64,000 bases of DNA from Candidatus Bathyarchaeia archaeon (lineage in GTDB: Archaea > Thermoproteota > Bathyarchaeia > Bathyarchaeales > Bathyarchaeaceae). Below the pieces are notes generated by a model. The model worked only from the letters and a program-made list of their open reading frames with translations. It did not search any database and was not told the origin of the DNA. The stretch covers positions 64,842 through 128,841 of the forward strand of contig DATETJ010000003.1 of NCBI GenBank assembly GCA_035283685.1, given 5' to 3'. The translations under genes were made by a program, and so were the position numbers. Of the stretch, positions 24,441-32,713 are shown piece by piece; the stretch's first letter is position 1, and each line of letters starts with the position of its first letter.

Positions 24441-25873
24441 ACATCTTTTTCAAACGTTTGAACAATCATGCCATTTGCTTGTTCGTATTTGTCTCCTCTT
24501 TCGCGAAAGCCCATCCTCTGCAAAATCCTCAAGGTTGAGGCTTGGTTGACCAAAGTATTTACATAGGCTTTTTTGCAGTTGTTTCTCTGAGCGAACTCAA
24601 TGAACTGGTTGTACATGGCTGTTGCCAGTCCGCAGCCTCTGAAGTCTGGGTCAACCGATTGGTGTTCGCCGAACAATCCGTCTCTGGTAATCAATGCCTT
24701 GTAAACTCCGCAGAGCTGATTGTGAACTCTAATCCCGAAATAATGATATCCGTCTCGCATTTCTGCTTCAATTTGCTCTTTCATCAGTGTTCTTTTCCTT
24801 CTCCATTCCTCAGGATACTCGAACGCCGTAGACCAGACTTTTGTGAGCAATAACTCGATGCGTCCAACATCGGCTTCAAACAACTCTTCGACGTCAAGTT
24901 TCCCTGTTTCGACTTGCTGCGAGTTCAGCGGACCAATCCCGAAAACTGACTCCTTTTCAAAGTCTATGAACAGTTCAGTTTGATTATGGCATGAGGCACT
25001 CATTGATTTGACCTGAAGAACCGTGCCAACAGTCTTGGTAGTCAGTCCATGATCTGAAAGTAATGCAGCACACGATTCTGGCTTGTCAGTGGTTAAGATA
25101 AATCCAGTTGAGGGGTAGGTCATAAGCCAATCGGCTAGTTCGATTCTTTCAGGTTTGGGGATTTCCTCAAGGTTTACCGTTGCGCCGACCCGGCTCGATT
25201 CGCAGAGCATTGCAATGGTTCCGAGGATGCCTGGACCGCTTATGTCGCGACATGCGTTAGCCATTTTCTTGTCAACCAGCTGAATTATGCCTTCTAGGCG
25301 TTTTGAAACCTGTTCCTTGGTTCTTAACATCACTGAATCGAAGGTTCTTACCCAGCTTTTGAGTCCTTGGTTTCCGTCAAGGTCAATTGCGACTACAATG
25401 CTGTCGTTGGGCTTGGCTGTTGTGCTGGATAGAACACGGCGTGCGATGCCTACGACCGCCGCGTCAACTGCGTCGTAGGAAGTGTCTGGATGAGTGTGTG
25501 CTTTCAGGAATTTCACGTTGTACTTGTCTAAGCCTTCTTTTATTCCTTTGACGATTTGTCGTCTTGTGTTTGGAGAATTTGATGAGAGAATAAAGGCGTA
25601 GCCAAGTGGATGTGCGCCTTTGGCTACAACATCGTTTACGTTGACGACTACTGAATAGAAGCCGGCAAGCCATGGATCGTCTTTGACTAGCCCTTCAACT
25701 ATGCCGTCTGCTGAGACTACAATCTTTGCGTCTCCGACTTTAAGCACGCCTGCGTCATCGTATGCGTTCTCACCTAGAATTGGGAGGAGGTCGCCGAGAG
25801 CTGATTTTCTTGTTAATCCTTTAAACTGCCTCAGCTCACTCAGCAGTTGGGAAATCTGTGAAGAGTTTTCCAC
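24437..25873 (-). CDS. AIR synthase-related protein fused to GNAT acetyltransferase
   Basis: 478 aa. Residues 1 to about 320 are a PurM/SelD/HypE-like ATP-binding fold (GDDAGVLKVGDAKIVVSADGI-type, AYDDAGVL..., DPWLAGFYSVVVNVNDVVAKGAHPLG, ISGPGILGTIAMLCE). Residues about 330-478 are a GNAT domain with acetyl-CoA motif DPDFRGCGLATAMYNQF and NTLVNQASTLRILQRMGF. Same parts as MSMEG_0567/sll0787-type proteins of Nit1C clusters, but with AIRS first and GNAT last. Methanogenesis marker protein 2 is an alternative AIRS relative. Translationally coupled to the radical SAM gene, so the pair likely acts in one modification pathway. Confidence 0.85.
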   Translation of the reverse strand: MENSSQISQLLSELRQFKGLTRKSALGDLLPILGENAYDDAGVLKVGDAKIVVSADGIVEGLVKDDPWLAGFYSVVVNVNDVVAKGAHPLGYAFILSSNSPNTRRQIVKGIKEGLDKYNVKFLKAHTHPDTSYDAVDAAVVGIARRVLSSTTAKPNDSIVVAIDLDGNQGLKSWVRTFDSVMLRTKEQVSKRLEGIIQLVDKKMANACRDISGPGILGTIAMLCESSRVGATVNLEEIPKPERIELADWLMTYPSTGFILTTDKPESCAALLSDHGLTTKTVGTVLQVKSMSASCHNQTELFIDFEKESVFGIGPLNSQQVETGKLDVEELFEADVGRIELLLTKVWSTAFEYPEEWRRKRTLMKEQIEAEMRDGYHYFGIRVHNQLCGVYKALITRDGLFGEHQSVDPDFRGCGLATAMYNQFIEFAQRNNCKKAYVNTLVNQASTLRILQRMGFRERGDKYEQANGMIVQTFEKDV

Positions 25874-25904
25874 GTTCAGTCTTCACCTAGGTTGCTCTTT
25901 TCGG

Positions 25905-25952
25905 TAACTTTTATATCTGTTTTGACACGTTTTGGTTTCAAAGTGGTGAGAA
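25905..25952 (+). promoter_or_regulatory. Divergent promoter region of AIRS-GNAT and RHH genes
   Basis: CTTTTATATCTG at about 25907-25918 is a TATA-like box roughly 35 bp before the RHH start; the ribosome site GGTGAG lies 4-5 nt before ATG 25953. The 80-bp gap serves both directions. Confidence 0.4.
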
Positions 25953-26141
25953 ATGAGTTACAGATACAAAGAGAGATCGGTGGCTTTCACCATCCGGCTT
26001 CCGATTAGATGTGTACAAATAATCGATCAACTGATTGCTGCAGGCGTTTACTCCAGCCGAGGCGAGTGTATTCGAGATATTGTGCGATCGGCTTTGAGAG
26101 ATGGGTTTCACAAGAAGATGCTGCCTGACTCTTCAACCTAA
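25953..26141 (+). CDS. Ribbon-helix-helix regulator
   Basis: 62 aa. RSVAFTIRLPIRCVQIIDQLIAAGVYSSRGECIRDIVRSAL is a typical RHH/CopG DNA-binding fold: one strand, helix, SRGE..R..VR helix. Divergent from the AIRS-GNAT/radical SAM pair and convergent with cooC, which it might control (inference). Confidence 0.8.
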   Translation: MSYRYKERSVAFTIRLPIRCVQIIDQLIAAGVYSSRGECIRDIVRSALRDGFHKKMLPDSST

Positions 26142-26142
26142 T

Positions 26143-26913
26143 CTATAGCAGTTTGGTTCCAATCTCTCTGATCGTTGCTACCGCCATGGATTCGTCAGCG
26201 TATTTCAGGGGCGTTTGACCCTGCATGTCGGCTTTGAGAACTGTTACGTCGAATGGAACTAGACCTAGCGTCTGCATTCCGCTTGATCTGGCGAAGTTTT
26301 CGATGTGTTCTCCTTCTGGTTGATTTGTGACTTTATTACCGACGATGAAGCATTCTTTAATGCCGACCTGTTTAGCCAAGTCGAATAGCTTCTTTGCAGT
26401 TTCAAGCGATTTCCTGCTTGAATCTGTCACAGTAAGCATGGTTTCTACGTGTTCTGCCGTGCCTCTGCCCATATGTTCTAAGCCTGCTTCCATATCTGTG
26501 ACTACCGCTTCTTTCCTCTTGACAATAAGATGATGCAATAATGCCCGGATCACAGTATTGGCTGGGCACATGCATCCAGCGCCTGCAGATTTAACAGTGC
26601 CCATGATCAGTAGGTTCACGTTGTAGGGAGTTTTCACGCTGAACTGTTCGACTATGTCATCAACTGAGAAAGCTAGATTATAGACGCCTGGAATGCTTGA
26701 TTGAGTCTTGGATTCGATGAGAGGTGTGTTCTCTGAGATAGGCACAATCTTGCTTGCTTCCTCAACTGATAGGCCAAGTGTTAATGCTAGGTTTGGGGTA
26801 GGGTCAGCGTCGATGGCGAGGACTGTGAAGCCTTTTCTTGCGAAGAACTCGGCTAGGACGCCTGCAATCAGCGTTTTGCCCACTCCGCCTTTTCCTGCAA
26901 CCGCGATTTTCAA
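26143..26913 (-). CDS. cooC: CooC-type nickel-insertion ATPase for CO dehydrogenase
   Basis: 256 aa P-loop ATPase of the MinD/CooC family: AGKGGVGKT (deviant Walker A with signature Lys), IDADPTPNLA, GAGCMCPAN with the CxC motif that binds nickel or zinc at the dimer interface, and VVTDMEAGLEHMGRGTAEHV. CooC dimers load nickel into the C-cluster of CODH, here the CdhA subunit encoded at 43.3 kb. In many archaea cooC lies inside the cdh operon; here it is 16 kb away, beside cooT. Confidence 0.9.
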   Translation of the reverse strand: MKIAVAGKGGVGKTLIAGVLAEFFARKGFTVLAIDADPTPNLALTLGLSVEEASKIVPISENTPLIESKTQSSIPGVYNLAFSVDDIVEQFSVKTPYNVNLLIMGTVKSAGAGCMCPANTVIRALLHHLIVKRKEAVVTDMEAGLEHMGRGTAEHVETMLTVTDSSRKSLETAKKLFDLAKQVGIKECFIVGNKVTNQPEGEHIENFARSSGMQTLGLVPFDVTVLKADMQGQTPLKYADESMAVATIREIGTKLL

Positions 26914-27033
26914 TGATCTTTCCGTACTACAACACCATCTTAGTGGGCAAAGTGAAACTGATAGTCTGACTCAAACACCTTTTGGTATGTAGTCGCTTTT
27001 CCAATGTCACTTCTATCAGTCGCCTTCAACAGC

Positions 27034-27219
27034 TTATTTGTCGGCTGGCTTGAGGAGCAATCGTTCTTTGCTGATGTCCACCTCGGCTATTTCGCAGTTG
27101 TCGAAGACTTTGGAAACTCCTAATACATCGCGAACAGTGACCTTCGTTCCTTCAGCTTTTGCGTAGACGGCGTTTTCGAAGACAACTTCATTCTTGTTGA
27201 GAACTTTCAGCTCGCACAT
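27034..27219 (-). CDS. cooT: CooT-type small nickel-binding protein
   Basis: 61 aa starting MCELKVL; the cysteine directly after Met is the nickel ligand of CooT. The body is an all-beta fold (VVFENAVYAKAEGTKVTVRDVLGVSKVFDNCEIAEVDI) like other CooT proteins, which deliver nickel for CODH maturation. It lies upstream of cooC on the same strand. Confidence 0.85.
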   Translation of the reverse strand: MCELKVLNKNEVVFENAVYAKAEGTKVTVRDVLGVSKVFDNCEIAEVDISKERLLLKPADK

Positions 27220-27317
27220 TGATTGTTCACGTCTCGAAATTGAGCAAAAGCGCGTCGTTTCCTATAAGGCTTTTTTTCACCGCTAGACCCTCAATGAAGT
27301 TTCCCAACACAGAATAG

Positions 27318-27653
27318 TCAATAGCCTAAGATCTCAAACGAGTAAACAGCCAAGTCAGGTTTGCCAAGTTCATTCTTGATGAAACTTTGGATGTCTTCTT
27401 CGTTCACGGAGGCTTCTCCCGACTCACTGAATCTTACAGGGATCTTTGTACGCCATAGGGTGGTTCCACGCGCAAAATCAAGTAAGACGTATTGTGCTTC
27501 TTTGGTGGCGAACATTATTCTCAAGCCAACTGGAGGCTTCGAGAGTGGAGACCTTTGAATAGCATAGGAAACGTTACTCGGTCGCTTAGTTTTGGCTAGC
27601 CTCTTGAATTCATCCCAACTGTTAACATGGATAAGCCTTGCTTCCTTCCTCAT
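27318..27653 (-). CDS. Unknown 111-aa protein
   Basis: Alpha/beta protein with RLIHVNSWDEFKRLAKT at the N-terminus and a strand-rich centre (GLRIMFATKEAQYVLLDFARGTTLWRTKIPV). No family recognised. It is 14 nt downstream of nadA on the same strand, so probably cotranscribed. Confidence 0.65.
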   Translation of the reverse strand: MRKEARLIHVNSWDEFKRLAKTKRPSNVSYAIQRSPLSKPPVGLRIMFATKEAQYVLLDFARGTTLWRTKIPVRFSESGEASVNEEDIQSFIKNELGKPDLAVYSFEILGY

Positions 27654-27667
27654 CGGTCATCAGAACT

Positions 27668-28576
27668 TCAGACTAACGAAAACATAGTGTCCAAGGTTTT
27701 TCGAGCTTTTTCCGCAATGGGCTTTGGAACAGTCACACGATATCTTTCTTCTTTAAGCGCTAAGTACAAGCGTTCCAATGTGTTGAGTTTCATGTTCGGA
27801 CAGATTGCGCCGTCGTAGGCTAGAATAAACTCTTTGTTCGGGTTTTCTTTTTGCAGGCGGTGAATTATGCCGCTTTCGGTGCCAATTATGAACCTCTTCG
27901 AGTTCAGCTGCTGCGCGTAACGGCACATTTGAGAAGTGCTGCCAATATAGTCAGATGCTGTTTGAACTTCAAGCGTGCACTCAGGATGGACGATAACTGT
28001 GGCGTCGGGGTACTTCTTCTTCCAGAAGTCGATGTCGCTTTCCTGAAATAACACATGGGTGGGGCAGAAGCCGCGTTCAGGAACCGAGATTATCTTCTTG
28101 TTCGTCTGCTTTGCCACGTACAACGCGAGGTTTCTATCTGGTCCAAAAAGCAAAGTGTCAGAGTCCACTGCCTTGATAACTTCGACAGCGTTTGCGGATG
28201 TGCAGCAGATATCGCTTTCGGCTTTGACCTCGGCTAAAGTGTTCACGTAGAGGACAACTGGCAGTTTAGGATACTTGTTCTTCCACCGTCGAAGCTCGTC
28301 CACAGTTAGCATCTGAGCCATTGGACACCGTGCGCCTTCGCTGGGCAAGAGAACCTTCTTCTCAGGGTTGAGTATGGCAGCGTTTTCAGCCATGAAATCA
28401 ACCGCTGAAAACACGATTATCTCAGCATCTTCTTCCTCCATAGCTTTCCGAGACAGTTCTATGCTATCGCCAACATAATCAGCGATGTCCTGAATCTCTG
28501 GGCGCTGGTAATTATGGGCTAATATGACAGCTTTTTTCTCGCGCTTTAACCTTAGAATGTCGTCGGTCAGAGTCAA
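27668..28576 (-). CDS. nadA: Quinolinate synthase
   Basis: 302 aa, normal length. NadA condenses iminoaspartate with dihydroxyacetone phosphate to quinolinate, in NAD synthesis. Seen: VILAHNYQRPEIQDIADYVGDS, SAVDFMAENAAILNPEKKVLLPS, and the three cluster cysteines in GARCPMA (CP), CCTSANAVE and GAICPNM, plus HPECTLEV. A [4Fe-4S] enzyme. NadB/NadC are not in the window. Confidence 0.95.
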   Translation of the reverse strand: MTLTDDILRLKREKKAVILAHNYQRPEIQDIADYVGDSIELSRKAMEEEDAEIIVFSAVDFMAENAAILNPEKKVLLPSEGARCPMAQMLTVDELRRWKNKYPKLPVVLYVNTLAEVKAESDICCTSANAVEVIKAVDSDTLLFGPDRNLALYVAKQTNKKIISVPERGFCPTHVLFQESDIDFWKKKYPDATVIVHPECTLEVQTASDYIGSTSQMCRYAQQLNSKRFIIGTESGIIHRLQKENPNKEFILAYDGAICPNMKLNTLERLYLALKEERYRVTVPKPIAEKARKTLDTMFSLV

Positions 28577-28756
28577 TGGGCTAGTCCCTTCGCCATTTTT
28601 ATGAGTGAAAGGCTAACCGCAGGCGAAAATATAACATTATCTTTTGAGCAAGAGACGAGAGGCAGAGTCATCAAGCAGAAGATGAAACACTGGATGATGG
28701 TGCTAAGCGCTCGTCAACACTATCATCCATACACTCTGTTGAAGACCGTTTCGGCT

Positions 28757-29746
28757 CTATGTTGTTATGAAGTGCTTGTATATGGGATGCCCTTTGAACC
28801 GCAGCATCGTCTCCGACTTCTCAAATGTTCCACTGGGCAACCGCGTGCATATGGAACTCACAATTGCGCCTTCGGGAATAAAACGCACTCCATCGAGAAG
28901 CTCGCCTTTCGTCACACCCGAAGCGGCAAAGACCAATTGGTTTCCCTTCGCTAACTCTTCCTCAGAATAAGTTTTGTCAACATCCACACCCTCAGCCTTC
29001 AGCCTTTCAAGCCGTTTCGAATCGTTCTTCTTTTCTCGCCACACCTTAACCAGCATCGTTCCTCTAAGACACTTAACAGCCGTCGCAGCGATAGTGGCTT
29101 CAGGACCAGCTCCAGCGCCCAACAGAAGATCTATTCCAGAGTTGGGAATGCAAGTGACAACTGAGGCGGCAACATCTCCGTCGGGAATAAGAATAATCCG
29201 CACCCCCATCTTACGCAACCGCGCCAAAATATCCTTGTGTCTTTCACGTTCAAGCATGATCACAGTGAAGTTTTCAAGCCGCAGTCGTTTCCGAGAAGCC
29301 ACGACTTGTACAATTTCTTCAATCGTCATGTCCAACGAAATCTTACTCTTCGACTGTTTGTCAGTTGCAACCTTGAAGTAGTAGCCATCGTCAGGCAACA
29401 CTTGAAGGCAACCAGCGGGTGCACAAGCCAACGCTGAAATCGCATCTTTTCTACCCTTTGAAGTAGCGGTTGTGCCGTCCACTGGATCTACCACAAACTC
29501 AACCTTAGGACCGCTACCTGTGCCCACTTTCTCCCTCTTACTGAAGGCTGGCGCATTATCTTTGGGTCCTTCACAACTGATGACTTCGCCGTCCACCTCT
29601 GTCTGGTTCAGCACTGCTCGCGAAAAGTCCACTGCGGTCTGGTCCACTATGTCTGCGTCGCCTTTTCCAATGTGGAGTGCAGCGCCAACTGCGGCGGCTA
29701 TAGTTATCCTCGTCAGAGAAGGCGCTATGGCCCTTAACGACGCCAT
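28757..29746 (-). CDS. glpX: Class II fructose-1,6-bisphosphatase (GlpX)
   Basis: 329 aa from ATG 29746; an ATG seven codons upstream (29767) overlaps the previous gene. Family signatures: GKGDADIVDQTAVD, EVDGEVISCEGPKDNAPAF (GEG-type metal motif changed to CEGPKD), VDPVDGTTATSKGR, IPDGDVAASVVTCIPN, GAGAGPEATIAATAVKCLRG and FAASGVTKGELLDGV. Dephosphorylates fructose-1,6-bisphosphate in gluconeogenesis. GlpX is less usual in archaea, which mostly use the bifunctional FBPA/P. Directly downstream of a DUF2090 aldolase-like gene (1-nt gap). Confidence 0.88.
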   Translation of the reverse strand: MASLRAIAPSLTRITIAAAVGAALHIGKGDADIVDQTAVDFSRAVLNQTEVDGEVISCEGPKDNAPAFSKREKVGTGSGPKVEFVVDPVDGTTATSKGRKDAISALACAPAGCLQVLPDDGYYFKVATDKQSKSKISLDMTIEEIVQVVASRKRLRLENFTVIMLERERHKDILARLRKMGVRIILIPDGDVAASVVTCIPNSGIDLLLGAGAGPEATIAATAVKCLRGTMLVKVWREKKNDSKRLERLKAEGVDVDKTYSEEELAKGNQLVFAASGVTKGELLDGVRFIPEGAIVSSICTRLPSGTFEKSETMLRFKGHPIYKHFITT

Positions 29747-29747
29747 G

Positions 29748-30665
29748 CTATCTGCGCTTCCTCTCATTCATCCATAGATTGGCAAAATCTGTGTAGTTTT
29801 GTGCTATTCCTTCAATCGCACCCGACTTGGTAAGCTTTCCCGCTTTGTACTCAGCTAGAGGCTCCCAGAAAATCGTCCTTCCAACAGCAAACCCGATAAT
29901 TCCCGGAATGCTTGCACCGACTTTAAGCCATTCTTGAACCTTCTCCTTGCTCTCGCCTCTCCCCAACGTTATTACCCCAGCCTTTCTTCCATCTCTCTGC
30001 GCAGCTTCAACAACGGCTTTTGCATCCGCGACTTTCTCAACGCCCTCAAGCTTCCAAATCGTGGGTTCGACTCCTGCGTCCTGTATTTGCTTAATCGTTT
30101 CAACCATTAATTTGGGTCGAAGCTCACGGTCGTAAGCCTCTTTGACATCACCAAGCTTAGACAGCTGTTCTTTGGTAGCAGGCACAATGAGCTCAAAGAG
30201 AAGGGGCTTTCTGATCGACTGCAGATAACTGCTCAGACCTCTAAGTCTTACAAGTTGCCGTTTATTCATCATAAAGTCGCCTTCAGGGTTGTATCGCACC
30301 AAGACTTTGACCAAAATCGGATCAAGCTCTTCAATGTGCATGGGATACTTCTCACCGTATTCAAAGTCAAACTCGTCTTGCCCAGATTTCTCAACAGGCA
30401 TGGCAAAGGTCAAGCCGCTCTTCCTAGCCTCTCTAAGAATTTCTGCGCCAAATTCCTCATCAACAAGCAAGCCGGCAATTTCCCTTGGCACGCCTTTCTT
30501 CAACGCTGCCTTAAAGCCTTGAAAAATCATCTTCTTGTATTCAGCAATCTCTCCTTTTTCTTCTCGATTGGGTTGTCGGCCTTTGATTCCAAACATTTTT
30601 TCAATGATTGAGGTTCGGTGGTCAAAAGCTAGAATGAGCAATTCTCGTTGAGTCCAGTCAATCAA
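29748..30665 (-). CDS. DUF2090/IolC-C-terminal-like aldolase
   Basis: 305 aa TIM-barrel protein: LLILAFDHRTSIIEKMFG, GLLVDEEFGAEILREA, PVEKSGQDEFDFEYG, VKVLVRYNPEGD, PLLFELIVPA, PTIWKLEGVE, GVITLGRGES and GIIGFAVGRTIFWEPL. These match the DUF2090 domain found at the C-terminus of IolC and in 2-deoxy-5-keto-gluconate-6-P aldolase-type enzymes (class I aldolase relatives; the Lys in WKLEG may form the Schiff base). Operonic with glpX, so it could supply fructose-1,6-bisphosphate or a related sugar phosphate (inference). Confidence 0.82.
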   Translation of the reverse strand: MIDWTQRELLILAFDHRTSIIEKMFGIKGRQPNREEKGEIAEYKKMIFQGFKAALKKGVPREIAGLLVDEEFGAEILREARKSGLTFAMPVEKSGQDEFDFEYGEKYPMHIEELDPILVKVLVRYNPEGDFMMNKRQLVRLRGLSSYLQSIRKPLLFELIVPATKEQLSKLGDVKEAYDRELRPKLMVETIKQIQDAGVEPTIWKLEGVEKVADAKAVVEAAQRDGRKAGVITLGRGESKEKVQEWLKVGASIPGIIGFAVGRTIFWEPLAEYKAGKLTKSGAIEGIAQNYTDFANLWMNERKRR

Positions 30666-30819
30666 TTATCATTTCACCGGGGGATATCTTGATTTTGCGA
30701 ATCATATATTCCTACTGCTTAATAGTTTTTTTTGAGCAAGTCAGCCGTGTTGAAGCTGAAACCTTTTGTTTGCGTTCAACTATTGAATAATCATTGATCA
30801 TGCATCAGGGTGGCGAGAT

Positions 30820-31344
30820 ATGCTGTTGAAAGACTTCAACTTACTTGTAACTACGGCCAGGGGCATGGAGGAAGACGCCTGCTCAGAGATCTGGTATCTA
30901 ATCGGCGAGATGGGCGACCGCGAAGTTAAAGTTGACAAAACCGGCATCACGGGTCTAATCGCTGCCAAGACCGTCCTAAATCCCTTTACAGTCATTGAGA
31001 AACTCAGAACAGTCCTTAAAGAAAGGCCATCTGACCTGCGCTACATTCTTCGAGCGATCCCAGTTGAAAAAGTGGTGCACACAAACCTAGCCAAAATAAA
31101 GCAGGCTGTTACAGAATTGGCTGACAGAATAAGCCTAAAAGAAACCTTCAGAGTGACAGTTGAAAAGCGGTTCACGTCGATTCAGACGCGAGATCTGATT
31201 GAAGCAGCGGCAGCCAACATCAAGAGGAAGGTGAATCTCGCCAAGCCCAACAAGATAATTTTGATTGAGGTTGTAGGCGGCTTCACAGGCGTATCAATAG
31301 TGAAGCCTGAGGATATCTTTTCGACTGCAAAAGAAAGAACATGA
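30820..31344 (+). CDS. THUMP-domain RNA-binding protein (Tan1-like)
   Basis: 174 aa. N-terminal NFLD-like strand-helix (FNLLVTTARGMEEDACSEIWYLIGEMGD) and a C-terminal THUMP domain (FRVTVEKRFTSIQTRDLIEAAAANI ... IILIEVVGGFTGVSIVKPEDIFS). Archaeal stand-alone THUMP proteins are homologues of eukaryotic Tan1, needed for N4-acetylcytidine at tRNA position 12. Located near another tRNA-modification gene (cgi121). Confidence 0.85.
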   Translation: MLLKDFNLLVTTARGMEEDACSEIWYLIGEMGDREVKVDKTGITGLIAAKTVLNPFTVIEKLRTVLKERPSDLRYILRAIPVEKVVHTNLAKIKQAVTELADRISLKETFRVTVEKRFTSIQTRDLIEAAAANIKRKVNLAKPNKIILIEVVGGFTGVSIVKPEDIFSTAKERT

Positions 31345-31358
31345 ACTTTCACAAGTCG

Positions 31359-31925
31359 TCAGCGCCGAGTTACCAGCAAAGCCATGTGCTCAATGACCAT
31401 GTCCACCAAGGCCTGCTTCTCAAAGCCTTCGCGCTGCAGCTTCGATTCCAGCTCAGCGTTTGACAGATCGAATAGCTTCCTTACACCGTCAGTTTTGGCA
31501 TCTGTCAACTCGACAACCGAATCGTCTGGTCTGCCGCCGAGAAGTTGAGAAACAACTCTTAGAACAGACTCTGCTTGTCCCGGCGTTTTCGCTATAATGA
31601 GAACTGCAACATGCCGAGTGCTGGGCTTTATTCCGATCAGCCTAACAGCCTCTTTGATCTGACGTTGAGCTGAAGCGTAGAGCAATGTCTCCATAGCTGT
31701 GCTGCTTGAAATGTTGGCTTTCGACTTGAAGGCATTTAAGGTGTTCAAGACGGCGAAATGCAAGTGTTCCCACCCAGCGATTAACGAAGCGTCAAAAAAC
31801 TGCACACACGCATTTTCAGTCTTGTCTTTTACAGCTTGGAAAAACCGGTTTACATCTTCGAGTTTGACTTCTCTGAAACCTGCGATTGCCACGTGCTTGT
31901 TGAAATCTGCCAGCCTAATGTTCAA
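31359..31925 (-). CDS. cgi121: KEOPS complex subunit Cgi121
   Basis: 188 aa. Features of the Cgi121/TPRKB family: CVQFFDASLIAGWEHLHFAVLNTLNAFKSKANISSSTAMETLLYASAQRQIKEAVRLIGIKP, which contains the tRNA-binding and Bud32-contacting helices. KEOPS makes N6-threonylcarbamoyl-adenosine at tRNA position 37. Overlaps the upstream phosphoribosyltransferase gene by 4 nt. Other KEOPS genes are not in the window. Confidence 0.88.
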   Translation of the reverse strand: MNIRLADFNKHVAIAGFREVKLEDVNRFFQAVKDKTENACVQFFDASLIAGWEHLHFAVLNTLNAFKSKANISSSTAMETLLYASAQRQIKEAVRLIGIKPSTRHVAVLIIAKTPGQAESVLRVVSQLLGGRPDDSVVELTDAKTDGVRKLFDLSNAELESKLQREGFEKQALVDMVIEHMALLVTRR

Positions 31926-32575
31926 GCTGGTTTTCCCTCGGTGATTTCTTGGATGAATCTTTCGATCAGTTTGCGGTCTAATCCGTGGCGTTCCAATGCT
32001 TCCTTAGCCTGCTCGATTGGTACGCCTTCTTTTCTGCATTTGTCTAGAATGCGCTTTACGGTTTCCTTTCGTTCCCATGGGAAGACTATCCAGCGTTCGG
32101 TCTGGCGTTCAAACCAGTCGGGCTTCAAGGTGCTCCAAGGCTTGTAATAGATAGTCGCGATTTTGATGTCCGTAGCGCCTTGTTCTTTGAGGTGGTCCTT
32201 GACAAGTGCTAGGCTCTTCCCTGTATCCGCCACGTCGTCAACAACCAAGACTTTCCTATTCTTCACGGACGCGGACACAGGCTGCGTGATTACGGGTTCT
32301 CTTTTGGTTTCGGCCACGCCAAGATAGAACTCTGCTTTGACGTTAGCTACTTCTGGGTTCTCAAGCAGGTCTGACATGACTCGCGCTACGGGCCAGCCTC
32401 CGCGTGAAACACCTACCACAGTGTCTGGGGCATAGCCGGTTTTTCGAATTCGTTTGGCTAGTTCCAGAAGCATTTCGTAAATCTGTTCCCATGTGGGAAT
32501 TTCGAATTCCCAGCTGAAACCTGACTGCGGCACCAGAAATTGGACTCCTGTGCTTTTCCATGCGTGATTTATCAA
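31922..32575 (-). CDS. Purine-type phosphoribosyltransferase
   Basis: 217 aa. PRPP-binding motif VLVVDDVADTGKSL, substrate-side GVSRGGWPVARVMSDLL, and a hood segment PWERKETV. A C-terminal extension of about 50 residues (ILDKCRKEGVPIEQAKEALERHGLDRKLIERFIQEI) is helical. Resembles archaeal Gpt/Hpt-like xanthine-guanine salvage enzymes. Coupled to cgi121. Confidence 0.85.
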   Translation of the reverse strand: MINHAWKSTGVQFLVPQSGFSWEFEIPTWEQIYEMLLELAKRIRKTGYAPDTVVGVSRGGWPVARVMSDLLENPEVANVKAEFYLGVAETKREPVITQPVSASVKNRKVLVVDDVADTGKSLALVKDHLKEQGATDIKIATIYYKPWSTLKPDWFERQTERWIVFPWERKETVKRILDKCRKEGVPIEQAKEALERHGLDRKLIERFIQEITEGKPA

Positions 32576-32609
32576 CTAAAACTAGCGAGGGTTAAATGGT
32601 TTTTCATTA

Positions 32610-32638
32610 AGGTACACCTAGTGGTTTTAGATGTACCT
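32610..32638. promoter_or_regulatory. Inverted repeat in divergent promoter region
   Basis: AGGTACA (32610-32616) and TGTACCT (32632-32638) form a 7-bp inverted repeat with a 15-bp spacer, in the 138-bp gap between the phosphoribosyltransferase and the divergent membrane gene. Likely an operator for an unknown regulator. Confidence 0.4.
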
Positions 32639-32713
32639 AACTGCTTATTTTCTTAGATGTGAGTTTAGTACGCTTGATGAGCAGGGTGATCAAAGAAGGA
32701 AGGCTTGTTGACC

